In this document: positions 1-7,324 of the stretch, piece by piece
Layout of the letters: each line of letters begins with the position of its first letter
How positions within the stretch are numbered: the stretch's first letter is position 1
DNA from: CAWAYR01 sp050250955
GTDB taxonomy: Bacteria; Acidobacteriota; Vicinamibacteria; Vicinamibacterales; UBA2999
DNA length: 64,000 bases
Assembly: GCA_050250955.1 (NCBI GenBank)
Contig: JBFWNR010000004.1
Location: 62,001-126,000, forward strand
Direction of reading: 5' to 3'
Notes under the pieces: generated by a model
What the model was told of the DNA's origin: nothing
Database searches by the model: none
The model's input: the letters and a program-made list of their open reading frames with translations, nothing else
Program-made: the position numbers and the translations under genes

Positions 1-379
1 CGAACTGGGGGTCTACGACGACATGACCTTCCATCGGGTGGTGAAGGGCTTCGTCATCCAGACCGGCCATCTGCCCACCCGCAGGACGCCGCTCAGCGAG
101 GCCCAGCAGAAGCACGTCCACACGCTCAAGGCCGAGTTCAACGACCAGCGGCACGTCCTGGGGACGCTGTCGATGGCGCGACTGGCCGAACCCGACACCG
201 CCAGCACGTCGTTCTTCATCGTCACCGCGCCGGCGACGATGCTCGACGACAAGTACACCGTCTTCGGCAAGGTCGAGCAGGGGCTCGACGTGGTGCAGGC
301 CATCGAGGCGGTGGCGGTCAACGGCGAGACGCCGGTGCAGGACGTGGCGCTCAGGCGGATCCGGCTCGTCAAACCGTGA
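1..379 (+). CDS. Peptidyl-prolyl cis-trans isomerase, cyclophilin type (5' truncated)
   Basis: C-terminal part of a cyclophilin-type prolyl isomerase, which speeds cis-trans isomerisation of X-Pro bonds during protein folding. The reading frame is open from base 2; the true start lies before the window. Visible family signatures are FHRVVKGFVIQTG near the start, where FHR contains the catalytic arginine, then LSMAR, SFFIV and a VFGKVEQGLDVVQAI stretch typical of the C-terminal half. Compared with canonical cyclophilins, the GGDP loop is replaced by GHLPTRRTPL and the next about 25 residues are unusual, so this is a divergent member. It ends at TGA 377-379. The next gene is convergent; the 122-base gap contains a perfect 14-base palindrome at 483-496 that could serve as a shared terminator stem. 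Whether the protein is secreted cannot be judged without its N-terminus. Confidence 0.9.
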   Translation, partial: ELGVYDDMTFHRVVKGFVIQTGHLPTRRTPLSEAQQKHVHTLKAEFNDQRHVLGTLSMARLAEPDTASTSFFIVTAPATMLDDKYTVFGKVEQGLDVVQAIEAVAVNGETPVQDVALRRIRLVKP

Positions 380-501
380 CGCGGTCCGCCGGAGCCGCCC
401 GGCGGCGTCCTTCCTCCGTCCTCGCCAACTGACGCCCCACAATCATCTCGGCCTCCGGAAGGGCGCCACCGGACGCCTCCGGCGCTCGCGCGAGCGGCGC
501 G

Positions 502-1443
502 TCAGCGCTTCGCCACCGCGTGTCCAGCGCGGATCATCGCGTCGTCGCCGATGAGCAGCGTGAAGCCCTGCTGAATGCGCCGCTCGACGTCGCCCGCCCC
601 GGCGGTGATGCCGCAGATCATCTTGACGGCCGTGCAGGCGTCGACGATGGTCTGGATGTCCCGTTCCACTCTGGCGCGGTCGCCCGAGTGATAGGCGCCG
701 AGGTCGCCGGGCGCGGCGGCGACGGCGCTGACGCCCGGCACGCGGACGATCTCGGCGATGTTCCTGACGCCTTCGCCGTTCTCGATGAGCAGCAGGTTGA
801 AGATCTCGCCGTCGGGATCGAGCGGCCAGACGTCGGCCTTGCGCATGTAGTCGGCAAACGGCGCGCCGAGGAAGCGGACGGCATTGCCGGCGCCCGAGCC
901 GCGCTGGCCCTCGGGCTCGAAGTCGGCGGCGCCCTCGGCCTGGCGATAGCGCGTCGCCCGCACGACGTTGCGGGCCTGGGCGGCGGTTTCGATGTGCGGC
1001 GTGACCACGCCGAGACCGCCGGTGTCGAGGATCTGCTTGGCCATCCACTGGTTCATCTCGCGGCCGTTGGCCGGGATGCGGACCAGGACCGGCGTGATCC
1101 GCGGCGGGCCGGGGCGGCGCAGCGCCGTCGGATCGAGCGTGAACTGGAGCCAGGTGCGGAAGGTCTCCATGTCGAACGGCGTGTGCTCCATGTCGTAGAA
1201 CCAGAAGTCCGGGAGCGGGTTGCGGGCGGCGGCGACGGCGTCGTCGGGCGACTTGCCGGGCGTGAACGAGCCGAAGATGACCCGGCCGGCGGCGGCGACG
1301 TTGACCAGCCGGCTCCAGTGGCTGCCGGCGACGTTGCCGTCGGCGGGGAAGGCGGCCGGGGCCTGGGCGTCGAGCGGCGGGGTGGAGAGGACGGCCAGCG
1401 CGGCGAGCGCGGCGGGGAGCAAGGCGAGTCGCAGGGTGTGCAT
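502..1443 (-). CDS. HpcH/HpaI-type aldolase / citrate lyase family protein with signal peptide
   Basis: A 313-residue protein of the HpcH/HpaI aldolase superfamily, class II pyruvate aldolases that cleave or form C-C bonds next to a 2-oxoacid. Family landmarks are DFWFYDMEHTPFDM (about 75-88), GGLGVVTPHIETAAQARN with the conserved metal-ligand Glu, and AAAPGDLGAYHSG near the C-terminus. Unlike classical cytoplasmic HpcH, the N-terminus is a clear signal peptide (charged MHTLR, hydrophobic LALLPAALAALAVL, then a DAQA cleavage-like site), so export is expected. The substrate is unknown. Its ATG overlaps the stop of dinB by one base (TGATG), so it is the last, translationally coupled gene of the minus-strand operon. 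The family call is firm; the exact reaction is not. Confidence 0.85.
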   Translation of the reverse strand: MHTLRLALLPAALAALAVLSTPPLDAQAPAAFPADGNVAGSHWSRLVNVAAAGRVIFGSFTPGKSPDDAVAAARNPLPDFWFYDMEHTPFDMETFRTWLQFTLDPTALRRPGPPRITPVLVRIPANGREMNQWMAKQILDTGGLGVVTPHIETAAQARNVVRATRYRQAEGAADFEPEGQRGSGAGNAVRFLGAPFADYMRKADVWPLDPDGEIFNLLLIENGEGVRNIAEIVRVPGVSAVAAAPGDLGAYHSGDRARVERDIQTIVDACTAVKMICGITAGAGDVERRIQQGFTLLIGDDAMIRAGHAVAKR

Positions 1444-2540
1444 CAGGAGACCTCGTCGTCGAACGGCAGGCGGGGGCCACGGCGGAGCGCCGCCCTGGGC
1501 GGCGCGACCGCGGGTGTCGTGGACAGATTGTGCACGCTGGCGCCGAGCAGCCGCACCGGGCGGGTGCCGGCCTCGGTCTTGTCGATGAGCGCGTCGGCAC
1601 GGGCGACCAGCGCTGCGGCGTCGCGGGTCGGCTCGGCGCTGTGGCTGCGCGTCACCGTCTCGAAGTCGCTGTAGCGCACCTTGATGGTGATCGTGCGGGC
1701 GTAGAGACCACGGCGCCCGAGCCAGCGGGCGGCGTCGGCGGCCATCTCGGCGATCTCGCGGCGGATCTCGTCCAGCGCGGTGAGATCGTGTTCGTAGGTG
1801 CACTCCGAGCCGGCCGACTTCGACGGCCGATCCGGTTCGACCGGCCGCGGATCGCGTCCGGCCGCCAGGTCCTTCAGCCAGTCGGCCAGCGAGCCGACCA
1901 GCCCGCGCAGCGTGTCGAGCTCGGCGCCGCGCACGTCGATGAGACGGGTGATGCCGTGGGCCTGGAGCTTGCGCGCAGTGACCGGCCCCACGCCCCACAG
2001 CGCGTCGACCGGCAGGCCCTGCAGGAAGCGCTCGACCCGCTCGGGCGCGATCACCGTCAGCCCGTCGGGCTTCTGCCAGCCCGAGGCGATCTTGGCCAGG
2101 AACTTGTTCGGCGCCACCCCGGCCGAGGCGGTGAGGCCGGTCGTCTCGCGGATCTCCGCCTTCAGCCGTCGCGCCACCGCGACGCCCAGCGACTCGCCCC
2201 AGGCGTTCTCGGTGACGTCCAGATAGGCTTCGTCGAGCGACAGCGGCTCGACCAGTGGCGTGACCGCGCGGAACAACGCGAACACCTGCTGCGAGACCTG
2301 GCGGTACTTCGGGAAGTCGGGCCGGACGATCACCAGCGAGGGACACAGCCGCACCGCCCGCGACATCGGAATCGCCGAACGGACCCCGAAGGCGCGGGCC
2401 TCGTAGCTGGCCGCGGCGACCACGCCGCGCTTGTCGGGCGCCCCGCCGACCACCACCGGCTTGCCGCGCAGCTCCGGGTTGTCGCGCTGTTCCACCGACG
2501 CGTAGAACGCGTCCATGTCGAGGTGCAGAATGCGCCGCAT
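1443..2540 (-). CDS. dinB: DNA polymerase IV (Y-family translesion polymerase)
   Basis: A 365-residue Y-family error-prone polymerase that extends past damaged or misaligned template bases. The N-terminal LHLDMDAFYASVE holds catalytic Asp8 and Asp10 and the steric-gate region, and SLDEAYLDV holds Asp103/Glu104, the other metal ligands. SAGVAPNKFLAKIASGWQKP and GVGPVTARKL (helix-hairpin-helix, thumb) follow, then the little-finger domain. The length is close to E. coli Pol IV (351). The C-terminus lacks an obvious QLxLxF-type clamp-binding peptide and ends in LPFDDEVS. It starts 27 bases after the GH15 gene and shares TGATG with the downstream aldolase, so it belongs to the dut-ots operon. No LexA-like operator was recognised. 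Confidence 0.95.
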   Translation of the reverse strand: MRRILHLDMDAFYASVEQRDNPELRGKPVVVGGAPDKRGVVAAASYEARAFGVRSAIPMSRAVRLCPSLVIVRPDFPKYRQVSQQVFALFRAVTPLVEPLSLDEAYLDVTENAWGESLGVAVARRLKAEIRETTGLTASAGVAPNKFLAKIASGWQKPDGLTVIAPERVERFLQGLPVDALWGVGPVTARKLQAHGITRLIDVRGAELDTLRGLVGSLADWLKDLAAGRDPRPVEPDRPSKSAGSECTYEHDLTALDEIRREIAEMAADAARWLGRRGLYARTITIKVRYSDFETVTRSHSAEPTRDAAALVARADALIDKTEAGTRPVRLLGASVHNLSTTPAVAPPRAALRRGPRLPFDDEVS

Positions 2541-2567
2541 GGTGGTCCACCCGGTCCGGGTGCCCGG

Positions 2568-4403
2568 CTATTGTCGTCCGACGCGGCCGCCTTGCGGCGG
2601 CGGCCAGGCGTTCCAGGCGCGGAACCGGCCGTGCCGGGCGTCGAGGACCTCGGCGATGGTGATCGCGGCGTGGATCAGGCCGACGTGGGTGTAGGTCTGC
2701 GGGAAGTTGCCGAGCAGGCGGCCGGTCTCGGGCTCGATGTCCTCGGAGAACAGGCCGAGCGGATTGGCGTGGGCGACCAGCGTGTCGAACAGCCGGACCG
2801 CCTCGTCGACGCGGCCGACCATCGCCAGGGCCTCGGCGTACCAGAAGGAACAGATCGTGAAAGCGCTGGTCGTCTGGCCGAAGTCGTCGTCGTGGGCGTA
2901 GCGGCGCAGCAGGCCGTCGACGGCCAGCAGCGTCTCGTAGGCCCGCACGGTCGACACGAAGCGCGGGTCGTGGGCGTCGAGAATGCCGAGCGTCGGCAGC
3001 AGCAGGTTCGACGCGTCGGGATGGCGGCCCTCGAGCACCTGCGTGAAGAAGCCGAGATCGTCGTTGTAGGCGGCGGCCAGCACCCGCTCGCGTTCGGCGT
3101 CGGCCCACCGACGCCACGGCCCGGCCCGCTCGGTGCGGCCGTGCCGTTCGGCCATGTCGGCGCCGCGCGACGCCGCCACCCAGCACAGCACCTTGGAGAA
3201 GGTGTAGTGGCGGGGCATGGCGCGGTATTCCCACAGCCCGGTGTCTTCCTGGGTCGAGGCCGCCATCGACTCGGCGACCAGGCGCTCCACCAGCGGCATC
3301 ACCTTGGCCTCGTGCAGGCCGACCCGGGGGTCGCTGGTCATGGTGTCGAGACAGAGCAGCAGCTCGCCCATGATGTCGTGCTGCGCCTGGGCGTAAGCGG
3401 CGTTGCCGACCCGGACCGGGCCGTTGCCGGCGAAGCCGGCGAGGTGCGGCAGCGTCCGCTCGGCCAGGTCGCGCTCGCCGCCGACGCCGTAGAGTGGCTG
3501 CAGCGGCCCGCTGTCGGCGACGTCGAGCAGGAATTCCATGAACCGCTCGCCCTCGATGAGCTGCGACAGCCGGCGCAGCGCCTCGACGACGAACGCCGAA
3601 TCGCGCAGCCAGCAGTAGCGGTAGTCCCAGGTGCGCGGAGTGCCGAGCGCCTCGGGGATGCTGGTGGTGGCGGCGGCGATGATGGCGCCGGTATCGCGAT
3701 ACTGGTGCAGCTTGAGGCAGAGCGCCGACCGCAGCACCACCTCCGGGCGGAACGGCGGCAGCGCGCAGGTCTTCGACCAGCCGTCCCAGCCGGCGATGGT
3801 GAGGTCCAGGGCCCGTTCCATCGTCGAGGCGTCGTGGACGTCCGGCGGGCGGCCGGCACCGAGGGCGAAGTAATAGGGCCGCTCGACCCGGAACGGCCGG
3901 CTGTCGCAGAGCATCGCGAGCGGGAGGTTGGTGTCCAGGAACAGCGGGTGCGACCCGCCGCGGATCTCGACGCCGCCGCAGGTCGGCGCCAGCGTCGCGC
4001 GGACCGCCGCGTACTCCGGCCGCGGATCGAGGACGACGCGCAGGCGCGGGGTCCCGCTGAGCGGACGCACCAGGCGATGCACTTCCAGCGGTGCGTCCAT
4101 CGACAGACCGGCCGGCAGCCGCGGCGCGAAGTCGAGCACCTCGCAGCGGCCGTCGGCCGTGCCCACCTCGGTGCGCAGGACGTTGGTGTTGGCCACGTAG
4201 GTCATGCTGGTGGTCGTGTCGGGTCCGCCGTCGAAGCGGAAGGTGCCGCCGTCGGGCTCGTCGAGGAGCCGCGCGAAGACCGAGGGGCTGTCGAAGCGCG
4301 GCAGGCACAGCCAGTCGATGCCGGTGTCGGGATTGACCAGCGCCAGCACGCGCCCGTTTCCGATGGCGCCATGCGCGAGATCGGTGACCTGGCGGGTGCT
4401 CAT
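2568..4403 (-). CDS. Glycoside hydrolase family 15 protein (trehalase/glucoamylase-like)
   Basis: A 611-residue two-part GH15 protein: an N-terminal beta-sandwich (about 1-230) beginning IGNGRVLALVNPDTGIDWLC and a C-terminal (alpha/alpha)6 barrel (about 250-600). The motif GTPRTWDYRYCWLRDSAFVV is the strongly conserved substrate-binding and catalytic region of GH15. GH15 enzymes hydrolyse alpha-glucosidic bonds with inversion; actinobacterial members of similar length and N-terminus are trehalases. Because the gene overlaps otsA by 4 bases (ATGA) directly after otsB, trehalose or a related alpha-glucoside is a reasonable substrate guess. The usual EEGTF-type segment carrying the catalytic base reads TTSAFTICSFW here, so activity and specificity need testing. 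No signal peptide is visible. Confidence 0.85.
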   Translation of the reverse strand: MSTRQVTDLAHGAIGNGRVLALVNPDTGIDWLCLPRFDSPSVFARLLDEPDGGTFRFDGGPDTTTSMTYVANTNVLRTEVGTADGRCEVLDFAPRLPAGLSMDAPLEVHRLVRPLSGTPRLRVVLDPRPEYAAVRATLAPTCGGVEIRGGSHPLFLDTNLPLAMLCDSRPFRVERPYYFALGAGRPPDVHDASTMERALDLTIAGWDGWSKTCALPPFRPEVVLRSALCLKLHQYRDTGAIIAAATTSIPEALGTPRTWDYRYCWLRDSAFVVEALRRLSQLIEGERFMEFLLDVADSGPLQPLYGVGGERDLAERTLPHLAGFAGNGPVRVGNAAYAQAQHDIMGELLLCLDTMTSDPRVGLHEAKVMPLVERLVAESMAASTQEDTGLWEYRAMPRHYTFSKVLCWVAASRGADMAERHGRTERAGPWRRWADAERERVLAAAYNDDLGFFTQVLEGRHPDASNLLLPTLGILDAHDPRFVSTVRAYETLLAVDGLLRRYAHDDDFGQTTSAFTICSFWYAEALAMVGRVDEAVRLFDTLVAHANPLGLFSEDIEPETGRLLGNFPQTYTHVGLIHAAITIAEVLDARHGRFRAWNAWPPPQGGRVGRQ

Positions 4404-5905
4404 CGGCTGCCGTTGGCGAGGCGGACCGCCGCCGACAACAGGTCGCCGGCCCAGTCGAACACCGTGTGCGACAGCACCTCGGCGCGCAGGTTCTGCATGC
4501 GCCGGCGCTGCTCGGCGGCGGGCATCGACAGCCCTTCGTGCATGGCCGCGGCGAAATCGTCTGGCGCGAAGGGGTTGACCGGGACGACGTCGGAGAGGGC
4601 CCGCGCCGCGCCCGTGAACTCCGACAGCAGCAGCACCCCGTGCTCGTCGGCGCGGGCGGCGATGAACTCCTTGGCGACCAGGTTCATGCCGTCGTGCAGC
4701 GACGAGACCACGCAGAGGTCGGCGGCGCGGTAGTAGGCGCCGATGTCCTCGGGCGAGTGGTGCTGGCGGTGGAACAGCACCGGCGTCCAGTCGCGGGTGC
4801 CGAAACGGGCGTTGACGGTGTCCACCCGGCCGACGACCTCGTTGCTGAAGGCCTGGTACTGCCCGAGGTGGTCGCGGGTCGGCGCGCCGATCTGCAGGAA
4901 CACGACCCGCCCGCGCCAGTCGGGATGCCGCTCCAGCAGCCGCTCGAAGGCGAGGAGGCGTTCCGGGATGCCCTTGGTGTAGTCGAGACGATCGACGCCG
5001 ATGACCAGCCGGGCCCCGCCGAGGCGCAGCCGGCGCCGGGTGTCGGCGACGTCGCGCTCCCAGTCGGCGCCGGGCGCCACCGTCGCCCACAACGCCGGGT
5101 CGATGCTGATCGGGAACGGTTTGACGAAGGTGCGGTGGCCGCGGCGGTGCACGGCGAAATGTTCGCGGTCGACCCGCGCTTCGAGCTCACGGTCGACCGT
5201 CTCGATGAAGTTGTTGCAGTGATACTGGATGTGGAACGCCATCAGGTCGTTGCCGAGCAGCCCGTCGAGGATGGCCTCCTTCCACGGACAGATGCGGAAC
5301 GCCTCGGGGTTCGGCCACGGGATGTGCCAGAACTGGCAGACCACCGCGTCCGGACGGACGTCCTTGATCATCCGCGGCAGCAGCGCGAAGTGGTAGTCCT
5401 GGACGAAGACGATCGCCTTGGTGTCGCCGATCTCGTCGAGCACCGTATCGGCGAAGCGGCGGTTGACCTCGACGTACTCGCGCCAGTCGCAGTCGTCGAA
5501 GACGGGGCGCGCATAGGCGATGTGGCACAACGGCCACAGGGCGCCGTTGGCCAGGCCGTAGTAGTAGCCCTCCTCCTCGCGGGCGGTCAGCCAGACGCGA
5601 CGCAGCGTGTAGGCCGGCGCGTCGGGCGGCACGCCGACCCGCCCGCGGGCGTCCGACGTGTCGCGATCGCCGGAGCCGCTGCCGTGCGCCACCCAGGTGC
5701 CACCGGACGCCCGCATGACCGGGTCGAGGGCGGTCACCAGGCCGCTGGCCGGCTGCATCCAGCGAATCCGGCTCTTGGGCCGCCGTCCGACCAGCCGACC
5801 CACCAGCCCGGGCGTCCGCACCTCCTTGAGGTGGATGTAGGGCTCCCGGTTCGCGACGACGACGAGACGGGTGTCGCCGAGCCGCTCGGCGACGTTCGTC
5901 GACAT
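4400..5905 (-). CDS. otsA: Trehalose-6-phosphate synthase (GT20)
   Basis: A 501-residue retaining GT-B glycosyltransferase that transfers glucose from UDP-glucose (or another NDP-glucose) to glucose-6-phosphate. Landmarks are LVVVANREPY at the N-terminus, VFVQDYHFALLPRMI, FWHIPWPNPEAFRICPW, the signature GVDRLDYTKGIPER and SSLHDGMNLVAKEF near the nucleotide-sugar site. About 27 residues around 33-60 (including RRPKSRIRW) differ from E. coli OtsA but resemble the long actinobacterial/acidobacterial form. The ATG lies 11 bases after the otsB stop, and its TGA overlaps the ATG of the GH15 gene, giving a trehalose gene set otsB-otsA-GH15. Trehalose serves as a compatible solute and carbon store. 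Confidence 0.95.
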   Translation of the reverse strand: MSTNVAERLGDTRLVVVANREPYIHLKEVRTPGLVGRLVGRRPKSRIRWMQPASGLVTALDPVMRASGGTWVAHGSGSGDRDTSDARGRVGVPPDAPAYTLRRVWLTAREEEGYYYGLANGALWPLCHIAYARPVFDDCDWREYVEVNRRFADTVLDEIGDTKAIVFVQDYHFALLPRMIKDVRPDAVVCQFWHIPWPNPEAFRICPWKEAILDGLLGNDLMAFHIQYHCNNFIETVDRELEARVDREHFAVHRRGHRTFVKPFPISIDPALWATVAPGADWERDVADTRRRLRLGGARLVIGVDRLDYTKGIPERLLAFERLLERHPDWRGRVVFLQIGAPTRDHLGQYQAFSNEVVGRVDTVNARFGTRDWTPVLFHRQHHSPEDIGAYYRAADLCVVSSLHDGMNLVAKEFIAARADEHGVLLLSEFTGAARALSDVVPVNPFAPDDFAAAMHEGLSMPAAEQRRRMQNLRAEVLSHTVFDWAGDLLSAAVRLANGSR

Positions 5906-5916
5906 CGTGGCGCCGG

Positions 5917-6759
5917 TCACACCGGGTCTCCGCCGGCCAGGGTCACGGCCAGGTCGGCGAGCGAGAGCGCCACATCGGCCGGCGCATCGAGCCGGTAGCG
6001 CGCCCCGGAGGCGCGTCGTCCGACCGCCACCGACAGGTCGGCGGCCCGGAAGGCGTCCTCGTCGGTCAGGTCGTCGCCGTAGTAGGCCACCCACGGGGGC
6101 TGGCCGGTACGGCGCTCGACGTCGTGGGCGATCCAGCGCACCGCATCGCCCTTGTTCCAGCCGGCGTTGGGCAGGTATTCGTGGACGTCGGCGCCGACCA
6201 GCAGGCGCAGCGCGCCGCTCTCCAGCCACCGCGCCGCGGCGGCGTCGGCCCGGGCGAGGACGTCGGCGCGGGCGGCCCGCGGCACCGCCCGGACGTGCAC
6301 GGCGACCGACGCCCCCTTGACCTCGATCCGGCAGTCGCGGACGTCGGCCAGCACCACGCCGAGCACGCGGGTCAGCGCCTCGGCCGCCAGGTGGGCCGCC
6401 GCCACCGCGTCGTGCTGCCAGAAGCGGCCGCCCACCGCGATTTCCAGGCCGTGCAGGCCAGCCATGTAAACCTCCGGCGGAAGCGCCACTCGCTGCACCA
6501 GGTCGGCGACACGTCGTCCGCTGACCAGGCCGAGAGAGAGATCCGTGAGTGATGACAGCGCGACCAGCGCGGCCCTGGCGTCGGAGCGGATGTGGGGCGC
6601 CGCCGGATCGACGTCGAACTCGGCCAGCGTTCCGTCGAAGTCCGACAGCACGACCAGCCGCGTGCCGCGCGGCCGCGCACCGAACGCCCGGTGCACGTCT
6701 ACCAGCACTGAGTGCGACTCTAGATCGCGGCGGGAGTCGAGGTCCACTGCGATTGTCAC
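5917..6759 (-). CDS. otsB: Trehalose-6-phosphate phosphatase (HAD superfamily)
   Basis: A 280-residue HAD-family phosphatase that removes phosphate from trehalose-6-phosphate, completing the OtsAB pathway. HAD motif I is LSDFDGTLAEFD with nucleophile Asp40 and acid/base Asp42; motif II is LGLVSGR; the cap region holds YMAGLHGLE and CRIEVKGASVAVH; motif III/IV is NKGDAVRW and YYGDDLTDEDAF (Asp229/Asp230), all typical of OtsB. The start codon is GTG at 6759-6757; it gives a product of normal length and no better ATG precedes it. The gene lies 24 bases after dut and 11 bases before otsA, and is probably expressed from the dut promoter. Confidence 0.95.
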   Translation of the reverse strand: MTIAVDLDSRRDLESHSVLVDVHRAFGARPRGTRLVVLSDFDGTLAEFDVDPAAPHIRSDARAALVALSSLTDLSLGLVSGRRVADLVQRVALPPEVYMAGLHGLEIAVGGRFWQHDAVAAAHLAAEALTRVLGVVLADVRDCRIEVKGASVAVHVRAVPRAARADVLARADAAAARWLESGALRLLVGADVHEYLPNAGWNKGDAVRWIAHDVERRTGQPPWVAYYGDDLTDEDAFRAADLSVAVGRRASGARYRLDAPADVALSLADLAVTLAGGDPV

Positions 6760-6783
6760 CGACGGTCGAGCTGGTCCCGGCGC

Positions 6784-7215
6784 TCAGCGTCCGGTGCTGC
6801 CGAAGCCGCCGCGCGAGGCGCGCGACCCCAGCGGCTGTTCGTGCAGTTCGAGGCGCGGCGCCGCCAGGACCATCGCCTGTGCCACCCGGTCGCCCGCAGC
6901 GACCCGGACCACCCGGTCGGTGACGTTGATCACCTGGACCTTCACTTCGTCGTCGGGGCCGCAGTAGTCCGAGTCGACCACGCCGACGCCGTTGGCCACC
7001 ATCAGGCCGCGCTTGAGCGGCGTGCTGCTGCGGGCAAACACCGCGAGGAAGTGGCCGGGCGGCACCTCGACGACCAGGCCGGTCGGGATGAGGGCGATGC
7101 CGTGGGCCGGTACGTCGACATCGGCGGCGGCGGCCAGATCGAACGCGGCGGCACCCGGGGTGGCGTAGCTGGGAAACGGGACGGTCGGCGACAGGCGGGC
7201 GATGCGAAGTTGCAT
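6784..7215 (-). CDS. dut: Deoxyuridine 5'-triphosphate nucleotidohydrolase
   Basis: A 143-residue trimeric dUTPase that hydrolyses dUTP to dUMP and PPi, keeping uracil out of DNA and feeding thymidylate synthesis. The five motifs are visible: I YATPGAAAFDL, II ARSSTPLKRGLMV, III GVVDSDY with the catalytic Asp, IV (QVINVTDRVVRVAAGDRVAQ) and V RGGFGSTGR at the C-terminus. I chose ATG 7215 (MQLRIARL) because it matches the family N-terminus and because a TATGAT box at 7231-7226 overlaps the alternative ATG at 7227, leaving 10 bases before 7215. This makes dut the first gene of the six-gene minus-strand operon, probably translated from a leaderless mRNA. Confidence 0.95.
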   Translation of the reverse strand: MQLRIARLSPTVPFPSYATPGAAAFDLAAAADVDVPAHGIALIPTGLVVEVPPGHFLAVFARSSTPLKRGLMVANGVGVVDSDYCGPDDEVKVQVINVTDRVVRVAAGDRVAQAMVLAAPRLELHEQPLGSRASRGGFGSTGR

Positions 7216-7225
7216 GGACCCGAGC

Positions 7226-7231
7226 ATCATA
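7226..7231 (-). promoter_or_regulatory. -10 box upstream of dut
   Basis: TATGAT on the minus strand, ending 10 bases before the dut ATG. No Shine-Dalgarno lies between, so a transcript starting here would be almost leaderless. No convincing -35 hexamer was seen. It would drive the dut-otsB-otsA-GH15-dinB-aldolase operon. Confidence 0.4.
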
Positions 7232-7234
7232 TCG

Positions 7235-7262
7235 GGGCTCGGGGATCGGAGCCGGGAGCACG
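7235..7262. repeat. Heptanucleotide repeat, GCTCGGG family
   Basis: Four degenerate 7-base units (GGGCTCG, GGGATCG, GAGCCGG, GAGCACG) in the divergent dut / M16 peptidase intergenic region. The unit is the same as that found inside metH at 36086-36113, so this is one member of a dispersed heptad family. Confidence 0.5.
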
Positions 7263-7324
7263 CGATAATGGTCACGGGCGATCCGGCGACCGTCACGGTC
7301 GCCGCGCCGTCCAAAGGATCACCC

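Noticed and set aside
483..496. 14-base palindrome CGCTCGCGCGAGCG as a strong terminator
   Set aside because: No loop and no T-run; it could be a simple GC palindrome, so it is mentioned only with the cyclophilin entry.
1530..4733. 1067-codon plus-strand open frame
   Set aside because: It is antisense to dinB, GH15 and otsA; long antisense frames are expected at this GC content, and its product has low-complexity Arg/Gly/Ala composition with no family motifs.
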